64,000 nt of DNA, taken from the NCBI GenBank assembly GCA_021521415.1, contig JAIQDT010005776.1, positions 118,502 through 182,501 of the forward strand, read 5' to 3'. Below the pieces are notes generated by a model, which ran no database searches, had not been told where the DNA came from, and was given only the letters and a program-made list of their open reading frames with translations. This document shows, in pieces, positions 22,536-33,215 of this stretch; the first letter of the stretch is position 1; every line of letters begins with the position of its first letter. The position numbers and the translations under genes were made by a program. The DNA comes from Bidens hawaiensis (taxonomy: Eukaryota; Streptophyta; Magnoliopsida; Asterales; Asteraceae).

Positions 22536-22883
22536 GATAAACCCGACTCCGGTTAGGTGACCTTTTTCCCATTGTCGGTTTATCAAGGTAGTTATTCATA
22601 ACAATTGCAAACCCTTTTGCAACTTCTAGAGTTTATGGGACCGGTTCGAAATCATATTTCGTGTCGGCATGTTTATCCCATCAACACCTATTAGACCCCA
22701 TGCTTGGGTGACCCTCTTCACATGGTTCTAATTTAAGTCGTCCTACTTGTATCAACTTGTAATATTAACATATAAACGGTTAGGTGACCTTTTTCCCATT
22801 TATATGCCAATATTACCTCAACATATTAATTTACTCTACGCGGTTAGGTGACCTTTTTCCCACTAAGAGCTTACTAATATGTT
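22536..22883 (-). other. Four leader stem-loops sharing one loop motif
   Basis: The motif AGGTGACCTTTTTCCCA, with CGGTT before it, occurs within 22550-22571, 22777-22798 and 22841-22862. Each copy is enclosed by a different stem: 22536-22543 plus 22545-22547 with 22574-22584; 22761-22766 plus 22769-22776 with 22799-22806 plus 22809-22814; 22820-22828 with 22875-22883. A fourth, weaker unit has GGGTGACCCTCTTCA between 22691-22702 and 22721-22731. Stems share no sequence while the loop is kept. A further small hairpin without the motif lies at 22647-22661. The region is between primer binding site and gag. Confidence 0.75.
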
Positions 22884-23840
22884 AAGCGTTAATACAAAAG
22901 GATGGTGTTTAACCTTTTATCCTTAATTTTAAAAGGGATTTTTAGTTTTAATAATTCTAGTTATAAAACTTTAAATCATGTTCTAACATGCATTTAGAAA
23001 CATGATTATTTTGGAACCATTTTCAAAATTCTAATTTATAATAAAACCATTTTATTATGGGCGTGAGACGGCTAGTTAATAAATCCATTTTATTAAACTA
23101 CGTGTCACGTAATTACCGATAATTATTAGAACCCGTTTTATGCTTTGTTAATTAATTCTATGTGACGAAGTTGATATCCTAATATCTAACAACCACACAA
23201 TCAAACAATCAATTAACAAGCATACACAATTATACTAGACACGAGCCACTAAGTTAGACCACACTTGTTAGCCGAAACAAGTGTGTGTCTTAGGTCCAAT
23301 CCTAAGGGACACATGACACATGGATGTTGTAGCTCCCACTCGATCCCGCATCCAAATGCTTCGAGCATCTTCTTCAACCCCGTTGTGATCCATTGGGCTT
23401 GAACTTGGGCCTTAGCTTCCATAAGCTTCCATTTGGGCTTAATTGGTGGGCTTAGGTCCTTTTGGGCTTGAATCCCCTTAATGGGCTTGTGAGACCCATT
23501 ATCACCATACCCGGCCCAATAAGGCCCAAACTTCCAATTTTGCAATCTTCTTTAATTTTACAAAACAAAAGTCCTAATACATTTTTCTATAAAATAAAAT
23601 ATTACAAACAATCTATTTATTACATACCCATATGAATAAATAATTACAAAACTGCAAAATTGCCCCTAATTAATTATTACAAACCGAAACTTGAATAATT
23701 AATTACAATTACAATCATCAACCACAAACAAACATCCATTTTGGTCTACGGCTCGGTCTAGTTTTAACAAACATAACCCGTTATGTCTTAGGAACCCGTT
23801 CCAAAACCCCTTGACTTTATCGGGCCTAGCCCAACTCATT

Positions 23841-24052
23841 TGGGCTTGACCCAATAACTTGATTATGGGCTTCGGCCCACATGTGCAAAACACATGGGCT
23901 TCGGCCCAATAAGAAGTCTCATGGGCTTCGGCCCATTTAACCAAAAATGGGCTTCGGCCCATAAAGCTTTCTCCCTTTTTTTTTTCCGGTTAGCCCAATA
24001 ACCAAAACAAGTGGGCTTCGGCCCAATTTCATCCGAATTGGGCTTCGGCCCA
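23841..24052 (-). repeat. Six-copy inverted-repeat array TGGGCTTCGGCCCA
   Basis: Exact copies at 23866-23879, 23895-23908, 23922-23935, 23948-23961, 24012-24025 and 24039-24052, with a variant TGGGCTTGACCCA at 23841. Each is a self-complementary 14-mer with 5-bp arms, so each can form a hairpin: loop TTCG on the plus strand, CGAA in the element's RNA sense. Looser TGGGCTT copies extend left to about 23395. It lies in the Copia leader near the primer binding site. Because copies fall in different frames, short open frames here are not evidence of coding. Confidence 0.85.
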
Positions 24053-24210
24053 TTAACCCGGTTTTATATTTTTTTTTTTTTTTTTTTTTGAACAAAGCCA
24101 AAATAATAACAAGATTAAATACAAAAAAATCATGCATGTTTATTTTTGTATAAAATCTTTCAAGGGGAAAAATATAAAACCGAAAACCCGAAGCTTAGTT
24201 TCCCGTATCC

Positions 24211-24225
24211 CGGCTCTTGATGCCA
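24211..24225 (-). other. Copia primer binding site
   Basis: Minus strand reads TGGCATCAAGAGCCG two bases inside the 5' LTR. It resembles initiator tRNA-Met primer sites (TGGTATCAGAGC) with one substitution and one extra base. Confidence 0.65.
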
Positions 24226-24227
24226 TT

Positions 24228-25225
24228 TGTTGGGTTTCTATGGATATTTTAAACTTAGTTAACCATTTAACTAGTCACAATTAAGGCGGAAGCGTGATAT
24301 TTACAAACTAAACATATCTATCCATATGTATATATATGTATATATTACAAGTTTATAGGAAATGTGTACATGAACAACCTAATTTATTCATGTTATAAGA
24401 TTACCAATAATCTATTTATTAGAAACCCGAAGCAAGGATCAAATGATACGGAAAAGCTAAACTATCAAAGCTATAAACACTTACATTCTTAACCTTTTAA
24501 GAGTGTAGTTGATGTTGAAGAAGATGATGATGTTGATGCTAGACTTTCAAAGGAAAATCCTCAAACGGAATGTACCCCGAGCCTCCAACACACACCGAGC
24601 TATGTTAGGAAGCTTGAACACGAAAAACCGAGACCCGAGCCTTCCTTTTTCTTTGGCCGTAAGTAGTAAACAAGAAGGAAAGAACGACTTGTTCAATTTT
24701 TGTTACTTGAAAGTTTATATAATAATGATCAAATCCTTTTAAAACCATCATATCTTTGTGTTAGGTTTTAGTCAAGTAGAATACACTCAACATCCACCAA
24801 ATCCTTGACAAAAATTTGACCATAACTTTGGGGTGTGGGGCCCACCCAAAACCGGCCCCAAATAAAATTATTATTATTTTTTTTTTTTATTTTATTTTAT
24901 TTATTTTATAAAGTATAAAATAAATATATAAACACCCCATCTTTTATAAACCATTTTACAAAAGAACATATAGTTAAATAATCATTCCAATAATAATTAT
25001 TTGAATAAATAAATTAACCAATTAATTTATTTAACACTTTCAAGTAAGTATTCAGAAACCCGATTTTCTGAATGTATCGTGTTCTGTATTTGTCTCATAG
25101 ATCTTATCTTAACAAATACACAATTGGTGTGTGTCTAACTCGTTATTGGGTATGACCCGACTTGGATCAAACACGACTAGTCACATTAACCTAATTATGT
25201 GTCTCGGGCATACGATATTCCAACA
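24228..25225 (-). repeat. Copia 5' LTR
   Basis: Right copy of the 1-kb LTR. Differences from the left copy that I can see are one base near 24685, one near 24795 and a shorter T run near 24880. A run of about 20 T lies in the adjacent leader at 24070-24090. Confidence 0.93.
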
Positions 25226-25679
25226 GTGCTTTCATTGCTAAGATGGAGTGGAGAATGGTTACGACATAATCAAAGTTGAAGGCAACTTTACTATACATCA
25301 ATCTGGTCAAAACTAAAGCAAAACCTTCTTTGAGGTGTCACCTAAATTTCTCTTTTTTTACTAAAACAGTATTGTTAAACGGGTTGTGTACTTGTGTTCA
25401 TAGGTTGGCAGTCCAGCTTAACATGACCCTCACTTTTGTATTCATTCAGGATTGTGCTGGTTAAGCTAATTGCAGGACGAGAAGCGGTTGGTGTAACCCG
25501 ACCAAAGGGCCAACAATATCTTACTTAACCGGTATGGAAAAAGTGTCTGTATGTTGGCTCGACCTGCAAGACCCGGAAATGTTTTGGCCCGTTCCCCATT
25601 TTTCCTTTAATCCCTTGTGTTTTATGGTGAAAAGGCCCGACAACTGAACGAGGTGACCGCCATTATCGTGCATGGTTGT
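25226..25679. other. Intergenic sequence right of the young Copia
   Basis: Continues the host sequence broken at 16634, starting with the second GTGCT. It contains short open stretches but no domain I recognise. Confidence 0.35.
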
Positions 25680-25862
25680 GCATCAGACAATACCCACATT
25701 CGAGACCTTTAATGTCTCAGGTATGGACATTCAACACTACAGACAATTTTACTTTAATCAATGATTCAATGATAACGTCGAGCAGTGTAACAAGCTCGAA
25801 CGGGTCAGTTGTCATGGGTTCGTGCTGCAATTGGTTATTTGAAAATAGTAATTTTGGTTCGG
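25680..25862 (-). pseudogene. Possible second CHX exchanger fragment
   Basis: On the minus strand, NNQLQHEPMTTDPFELVTLL and the following KLSVVLNV resemble the start of the CHX fragment at 26478-27019 (KQLQPEPITTEPF...VTVLLFGG). The two DNA stretches share most of 20 bases around TCAGTTGTnATGGGTTC. Beyond that the similarity is lost. It may be an old partial duplication of the neighbouring CHX pseudogene. Confidence 0.4.
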
Positions 25863-26477
25863 GTCATAAATGATTAGTGTGTGAAATCATATATAATATA
25901 GACCATAGAGTTAACCTTCATCCAATTTCAGTGAGATTAGATCGTGACCCTATTAGAGTCTTTTCAACTGGCCATTACCACGTAAAGATTAAATCTCAGA
26001 TGTCTAGAGTTTCAAAATTTGACAGTCTTTTTTAGCAAAGACGATATATTTTAAACACATTTTTTTGCGTTCCAAACGACATGAGCAATCCAAACTTATT
26101 CATGTACGTTATCTACAAACTGGTAATCGATTATTGCTATTCAAATACCAATTTTCGTGTACATGTGTAGCGTTTCATGCTTAGTTTAAAATCATCGTAT
26201 CTCGAATTTGCTTCAAAATTTACTTTTTTTAATCTACTGCCATTTAGTTTAACTCATTGTTATTAGTTTAAAGATATAACATAATAATATAGACTACTAA
26301 TTTTGTAGTATGTTTGCACTTTGAGAGACCAGTTAAAACAACTTGATGAAGGTACTAAGATAGTATATTATCTGTAGTTACATACATGTTTAATAAATCA
26401 TTTAGTCTTCATTTTACATGTAGCTTATTGTTGACCATACTTGTTCTTCAGAAAATAAAATGACCCAAAAACTTATG

Positions 26478-27019
26478 TTACTGGGAATCAGATTCAGTAT
26501 GGTACTGCTGGACCACCAAGACCGAAGCCGAAATGTTCATCTTGGGTGAGACCAAAAGGTTCCCAAACGGGCCCATTTCCGGACACTCGCCCCCTTTCCT
26601 CAACGAAGCCACCACCTCGCATTCGAGCATCCTCCCTACCAATATCAAGTTGCACCGGATATGTTTACGAACCGCCTCAATCGCCTCGGTTGAACTCCTA
26701 ACCACTCTCTCCACATATTTATTCGTACTGTTGTCCTTGAAAATATTTTCCTTAATTTCACCAATGACCTCATCGTCAAATGATGAGGGCATCTATATCT
26801 ACACTAACCGAGTCCCCCAAGTAGTGGTCTGGTAGGAACCGAACCACGACTAAGGTGATCCTTGATTCCCTGGTGCTCAGGCATACGGGCCCCATAAGCT
26901 AACGCCTCGTGGTCATCATGACCACCAAATAATAAAACCGTCACTAGCGAGTTAACGTTGCTTGCGGACACATGTGAACTTCCACCAAAGGGTTCAGTTG
27001 TTATGGGTTCAGGCTGCAA
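26478..27019 (-). pseudogene. CHX-type cation/H+ exchanger, C-terminal fragment
   Basis: Remains of the cytosolic C-terminal domain of a plant CHX monovalent cation/proton exchanger. The intact protein is a membrane transporter; only its regulatory tail is represented. Motifs in order: VTVLLFGGHDDHEALAYGAR (from about 26940), a short strand-like stretch in another frame (VVVRFLPDHYLGD), then RHIRCNLILVGR-like sequence and the hallmark CPEMGPFGNLL with VLVVQQY near the end. Two one-base frame changes occur between 26790 and 26875. No membrane segments are found upstream. It is a truncated pseudogene, not expressed as a transporter. Confidence 0.8.
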
Positions 27020-28102
27020 CTGTTTTTTGAAGATATGTTTTGGTCAAAATAAGGATGTTTAACTGTCAGAGAGTAGCACAGAGACCTCCGTCTCCACCCC
27101 CTTTTAACCAGTTCCCTTGTTGTTGGCTCACACGAGAGCAAAGCCCGAACCCAACAACCTTCGCTTCAACAAACACCTAGATAAACTACCTAGTCATTTC
27201 ACAATTAGGTATTCATCGATAAATTCATCCACTTTGGTGACCGTTCTTTTTAACTAAACCGTTACTCATAGCTTCAAATCATGGTAATATTATTAACTAT
27301 AAAGTTATATGTTATCATATGATTAAATTAACAAGCTTTACAATGGAAAATGAAAGCATACACAAACATACACTAAAGGGTTGTAAATACTTACAGTAAC
27401 ACAAAACCACATTGTATCAGTATCGGTATCGGTATAGCAAACACACCTAAAAACGAAGCTTGTGCAACCGCATTATCAACCTGCTGCATATCCTTAAACC
27501 CATATCCCAAACTCACCCGAACCACCACCACCTCCACCATCGATCAACTTCAACAACTCTGCAGCCTTCTAATTGTATATACAATAATAATAATGATTAT
27601 ATAAACGAAATAAGGATGAACACTGTGATTTGTTGCGAGGAAAAACCCTTTGATCTTGATCAGATCAAAAGAAAAAACCCCCGGGTGATGACAAATCGTC
27701 TATCACCACTTTATTAATGTCAAAATAGGGTTACAAATGGTGGATATATTGATCAGTGTTACAATAAAATCTAAGTGTACGAGCTGTGATAGAGAGATTG
27801 CTCAGATGTGTGTGTTTACAAGTGTTTTCTAACTGATCGTTTTTCTCGTTCATAAATTCTATGCCCTAACAATTGCCCCCAAAATGACGGGTGTTTATGC
27901 AATATAACTGTCATTTTGAAATTTGAAATCCCTGCAAAAGATAAATCGATTAGACGGTTGTCAGCAATAATTATCATCAATAAACCCAAGATTATCCTCC
28001 GCCTATATATGCTATTGTCTATAACCCTTTTATAACCACACGAGTCAGCCGTCAATCAGTTATCCTTCTCTTTCTCATTGTTCTTATAATATTCTTTAAG
28101 AG
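27020..28102. other. Intergenic AT-rich sequence
   Basis: No supported gene. There is a short TATCGG direct repeat near 27420. A TATATATGC stretch near 28002 could be a TATA box for the gene starting at 28103. Short open frames lack motifs. Confidence 0.35.
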
Positions 28103-29419
28103 ATGTCTGTCGCTTCTTCTTCTTCTTCTCCCTCTAAACATTCCGACCAGTCTGATGGCTCCGAGTTATCGGAGATTCAACCTCAGAACCATATCACCAA
28201 TCCGACCATGGAAATCTGCAAGTTTACCGACCCCAAGATTGACGAATTACGGCCGCTATTCCCACCGGAAACCGTTTTCCGACCATGCGACTCTTGGATC
28301 TGATGTGATGCTTACTCACATTCTTGGGTCTGCTTTCTGGCCTGCCCTTTTCTTATTGGCTATACGTATTTGTTCCCTTCCTTTACCCGCAGTTTCTTTG
28401 AATCCACCGGGATGTCCTATATCCAGGCTATGCCCATGATTTGTAGGGTTTTAGGCACTCTCAAAAGAATCATAGAGGAGGAGAAGAACAATTTTGGCGT
28501 CCAAGAGTTATCACATCTCTATACCCTAACTACCCATGGTTCGAACCGGTTTTTGTTGAAGTCTAAACTCGACAACCCAATCCGATTTCGAAAGTAACCC
28601 TGAACGATTCCTTTTGGAGGAATCAGTTTTTCTTTGTGAACTGGAACTCCATACCTGGTGGGGCTGATTTACCTCTAACTTGGGTTTAAAAGGGTAGGAT
28701 CCCAGATCCTTGATAGAGAAATAATCCATGATAACTGATCTAACTTTTAATCATTTTTCTTGTTTACAGTTGAAAACTTTGCTTCCTTGGCTAAGCTACC
28801 TGGAACAGAAGAAAAAGCAAAAAGGTTTCTTGTCTTGAATCCCGAAGTCAGGACCTTCCAAGCCAGATTTGTTGAGGCTTTTTGTGAAATCTCTTCAGAT
28901 TCCAACATGTCAAGTAAGATTTATATTTGTATATAAAAAAATAAAACAAACTAAAATACTTATCTGTTACTTGTTTCCTGCAGGTGCTCATAAATCTCAG
29001 AAATCCGCTGGCAAGTTTTCTCTGGAGGACATTGATAGTATGATAACTCCTCAAACTGTCAAGAATGAAGCTTTGAAGGCAACCACCACTTCCGAGCTAC
29101 GGACCACAACTACTAGGGTCAAATCGGCAGCTTCCAAGAGAAAAATATACTCAGAGCCTGAGACCCACTTCGATATGATCATTGCTGTAAGCATCCTTTA
29201 TCCTGTTCTCTTTAATTTGATGATCCAATATTCTTCTAATTTTTGCATAATTGCCGGGTATAGGCTGTGAATGCTTGCAAAGATCATTACGACACGGTTG
29301 TAAGCCAAATGAGCGATAGCCTCTCGGGATTGGGAAGTGCAGCGGTAACCAAGGATAAAGCCATAGCCCAGCTCACCAAAGACAAGAAGCGGTTGGAGGA
29401 TCTGTTATCCACCACAGAG
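28103..29419 (+). pseudogene. Plant 'gypsy-type transposase' domain gene, broken
   Basis: I recognise this as the family annotated in Asteraceae as putative transposase, gypsy type; its biochemical role is unknown. It starts ATG at 28103 with a serine-rich stretch. The conserved part includes FLIGYTYLFPSFTRSFFEST and a GMSYIQAMPMICRVLGTLKR segment. Three introns with GT...AG borders fit: 28694-28769, 28914-28983 and 29187-29263. The last exon (TKDKAIAQLTKDKKRLEDLL) looks like a coiled coil. In-frame stops occur at 28301-28303 and near 28597, and the last exon is cut at 29419 by an LTR start. A captured or retro-derived gene later inactivated is the simplest reading. Confidence 0.65.
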
Positions 29420-30127
29420 TGTAACATTCGTCAATTTTCGGACCCGAAAACCCGACTCATTTAAATTTCTTTTTATTTATTTATTTGATTATAGTTATAA
29501 GATTGTACAAAAACAACCCTTAGCCAACTTTGATTAACTTTTGCACCCCCACCTATAGACAAGGGACCAAAATGCAAATTAACTTTTAAACCTTCCCTCC
29601 TCTCCCTTTCTTGATTAACGGTGTTAGACGCGTAATTGACACCACCATATCATTCCTTACCAAAATCCGCTCCTACCAACACCCTAATCATGGGAATTAC
29701 CAATCAATTAACAGCTGACTCGTTAATAACCAAACCGCGGCCTAAAGTGTCCCTAAACCACTCTAAATACGTCACCATATTTCGATTAAACTTGCCCACA
29801 CCACCCTCTCTACCTTGCGACCTAAAACCCTAAGGAAAATAACCCATACATTACTGTTAAGTTTGGTTTTGCATTCAAGCTTTGATCCGTAAACCTAAAC
29901 GGCCGTTATCACTCAATTCATCATCAATCACGGTAATTAATCATTGCTTTATGTTCGTTTTTATGTGATTAACAGAAACCCCAACTCAACTTAACCAAAC
30001 AATGAACGAATTGGACGATTTTAAATTCTAGGGTTTGTTAGTGTATTGGGGTTTATCTTGTTACCTGGTTATGTATTATCATTCTGGTTCCCTACACAAG
30101 TTAGACACCAGCCCAGTTGGCTGGTGC

Positions 30128-33100
30128 TGTAACACCCCGTAACCGCAGCGGAAATGTACACGGGATGCAACAGACACATCTGATATCAACAGCATTGTTT
30201 ATAAAGAAAACACCACTACATTAATTTAAACGTATTACATTGTTCTGAATTTCATAACCATCTAAGCGTTATCACATAAGTGTTACCGATAGTACATTAA
30301 CATATTTAATGCAAAATATAGATCTCTAGACTTCCACAAAATAGCACACAGCATCGAACACATATCACTCATTCCAATTTGAGTGTACTTCGAAAGCATG
30401 TAAAGAAAACGGGTCAACTACGAATAGTTGGTGAGTTTCACTAATTTAAATAAACCATAACAAATCATTATAATAATCATAAATAAGCGATGTAATTATG
30501 CTGAGCCCACAAGTGAGAACTCTGTTAATCCCAAAACATATCGATTAACCTCCGGGAACTCTGTTACCCCAGAATACTTCCAATAACCTCTGGGAACTCT
30601 GTTACCCCAGAAACACATTTAATAACCTCTGGGAACTCTGTTACCCCAGAAACACATTTAATAACTTCTGGGAACTCGGTTACCCCAGAACACATTTAAT
30701 AACCTCTGGGAACTCGGTTACCCCAGAACACTGTTTCGGGCCTTACACTGTTAGCAACTCAGACAATTACCATCTTAATTCATTACCGTACGATTCCCGT
30801 ACAATAAACATTATATAAATACGTTCATTTCCATGCGATCAGCATGTACTTAAACACTTTGATAAAAACATGCTTTCCGCCCCGGGAAAATATTTAAAAC
30901 AGTTCAGTAAAAGGGGCTCCCACCTTAGCACATGCAAGCAGGTAACAACATTCAATATCAGTTAACACGTCCAATCTGTAATATGATCCCTACGATCGTT
31001 ATTATACAATTATTGTTTATATAATCTTTAACCTTATCAATCGGTACATCTGGGGACACTGTTAACCCAGTACTGTACCTGTTCCGGGGCAATGTTAACC
31101 CAGAAATACTTCTCCGGACTCAGATTGTGATGTCGTTTAGAGTTCCATGGTCACAATTTCTATTAGTCGTTTTCCTCGTTTTGCGTGCCTAGCACGAATA
31201 TCCGTTTTATGTTTCCAAAAATGAGTTTGGTCACACACGACCCGAAAATAGTGGTTGTCTGATAATTTGATTTAAAATGTGAAATTATAGCTCGGTTTAG
31301 ACGTCCCGATTGGCCGCGGAACTCGTTTCCGTCTTTGGCGTACCGGAAACCGTTAAAATCGGTTAAAAATACCCAAATCATCCGACTTATTTTCGGATGA
31401 TTCATTTTTACTTGTTTAACTCAATTATATGAAATTAGTCCATTTTTAAGGTTTTTATACACCAGTCAGCTCGCTTATGCGAACTTTACCGGTTTACGCG
31501 TTTTAACTTTAAAAGTTTGATAATTAGCACGATTAATTATCCGTTTACTCTCGGATCTTGAAATTTGCCCAAATCACTTTTTAACAGTGGGTAATTTTAT
31601 AAAAATATTTTCAGAATTAATTCTTATATTTAAAATTTATTTATCTATTTTTAAACACCATTTAAACACTAAATATGTCGTAAATACCAAACGATCTTAG
31701 AAAAATCCCAAATTTTTCCTGGATGTCCCCTGCCATCCACATAGTCCCCTGTAATTTTTCCAGAACCAAAATCTTCTTTTACATCCCCTTTTAACCAAAA
31801 CCGAGCTAGAAATCCCTAGAACTCGTTTAACCGAAAAGCCTACTTACACTTCTCCAATGGAACTCAAATTTTGTGTGTGACTTATACATGATATGAAAAG
31901 CTTATCTGCAATTTTCCAGAATTTTTCATGATATTTAACTATTTTTCATTATTTTTGGCTAAAACCGAGCATTAAATTCACCAAATATTCATCCTTTATC
32001 CAAAAATTACCAAAAATTCACAGAACTCATATTTTCATGTGTTTAACACCTCTGTAAATTTCATGACCTAACTCTAAAGCATCAACAATCTGTCCAAATT
32101 TCCCAAAACTGAACATAACCGAATATACCTTTCGTTTTCCGCCACTACAAGCTACAAACTCATCTTTCCGCCTTATCTACCACTAAATACAGAGCCTACA
32201 AACAACATACCACAATACCAAGCAAGTTACACTCACGATCAAGCCATTTCTTTCATGGTTACGGTTATGATACTAAAAACAAAGATTTAACCGTAAAAAT
32301 TCGTTTTTGATTCGTTTAACTCTTTCTTGGACCAAATCCCTTGTATAATCCATATACATCACTTGATCATGCAAGAATCGGTTTTCATCTTTGAAACCGT
32401 TTTCATCTTTGAAACCTCATTTTCTTGCAAACAAACTCAAGAAATGAAGATGGAAACGTATATAATTCGATCTTTACCTTGGTTTTTCTTGTTAAAAGTC
32501 TCGGTTTTTGATCAAGGAGTTGAGAGGATTTGATGGATTGTTGAATGTGTGATTAGAAAAAAGAAATGAAGCAATGGGGAATCACCCCTAGACCGATCGG
32601 AATTTGGGGGGAGTGGGGTGGGGCCCACTTCTCCATTCTTGGTCACATGTTTGGATTTCAGGAATCCGGATAATGTTTTGGATAATCTGGTTCAGTTCGT
32701 TTCTCGGTTAAACGTTTAATTCGGCTTACAACGAGGCTAAAACGGTCGTTTTTGGTCTAAAAATAAAATTTATATAAAACCGATTTAAAAACTTAAACCA
32801 TGACATTTATTACTTAAAACGTCATATTATTAGTTATTACGCATCTTTTTCGGCTTGATCGATCGTCTCTTGCTCGGTTTGGTATTAAAGGTTTCGTTTA
32901 ACGTACCGACGTACTATTAAATCGAAATCCTTTTTCTGTGCTTTAATCCACTTATCCCGAAGCTTTAATACTTCGTAACATCACTAAATATCATATATCT
33001 CGTCTATAATTGAACCCTCGATTCATTCGGGTTTCAATAACTATCGATCGATTGATCGCATATTCAATACGGTGAATTATATATTCACGTACAATCAATA

Positions 33101-33215
33101 CAATGAACTATGTATTCTCGTATAATTACCATGGTAACTCTTGTACCCGACATTACATATGACGTAACTAACGTCTACCGGTTAGGGTATACCTGGTTTC
33201 GTCGGAATCGTTACA
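30128..33215 (-). mobile_element. Solo Gypsy LTR, 3.1 kb, TSD GGTGC
   Basis: Plus-strand ends TGTAACACCCCG and ATCGTTACA, flanked by GGTGC at 30123-30127 and 33216-33220. The end style (GGGGTGTTACA on the minus strand) is that of a Gypsy LTR 3' end, so the element points left. No internal region, primer binding site or polypurine tract accompanies it, as expected after LTR-LTR recombination. It carries a five-unit tandem repeat near its left end. Confidence 0.88.
30549..30740. repeat. Five tandem 38-39-bp repeats with internal hairpins
   Basis: Units start at 30549, 30587, 30626, 30665 and 30703. Each contains TCTGGGAACTCTGTTACCCC then AGA, where TCTGGG pairs with CCCAGA and AAC with GTT. 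The fourth and fifth units carry CTCGG instead of CTCTG. Two looser copies follow around 31050-31115. The repeat is inside the solo LTR, so it is probably part of the LTR's regulatory region rather than an array of its own. Confidence 0.85.

Larger units (their letters stand above)
16635..25225 (-). mobile_element. Complete young Copia retrotransposon, 8.6 kb
   Basis: An 8,591-bp minus-strand element with TG...CA LTRs of 1,000 and 998 bp, flanked by GTGCT at 16630-16634 and 25226-25230. By eye the LTRs differ by about two substitutions plus a poly-T length change, indicating a very recent insertion. It has a polypurine tract, a primer binding site, a long leader with two structural repeat arrays, and a gag-pol frame intact except for one base missing near the RNase H junction. 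The host sequence on either side joins cleanly when the element is removed. Confidence 0.95.

Noticed and set aside
23699..24137. Minus-strand frames rich in WAEAH/GRSP/GPKP
   Set aside because: These come from one 14-base repeat read in three frames in the Copia leader.
30549..30740. CRISPR-like array
   Set aside because: Plant LTR with directly adjoining near-identical units and no unique spacers.
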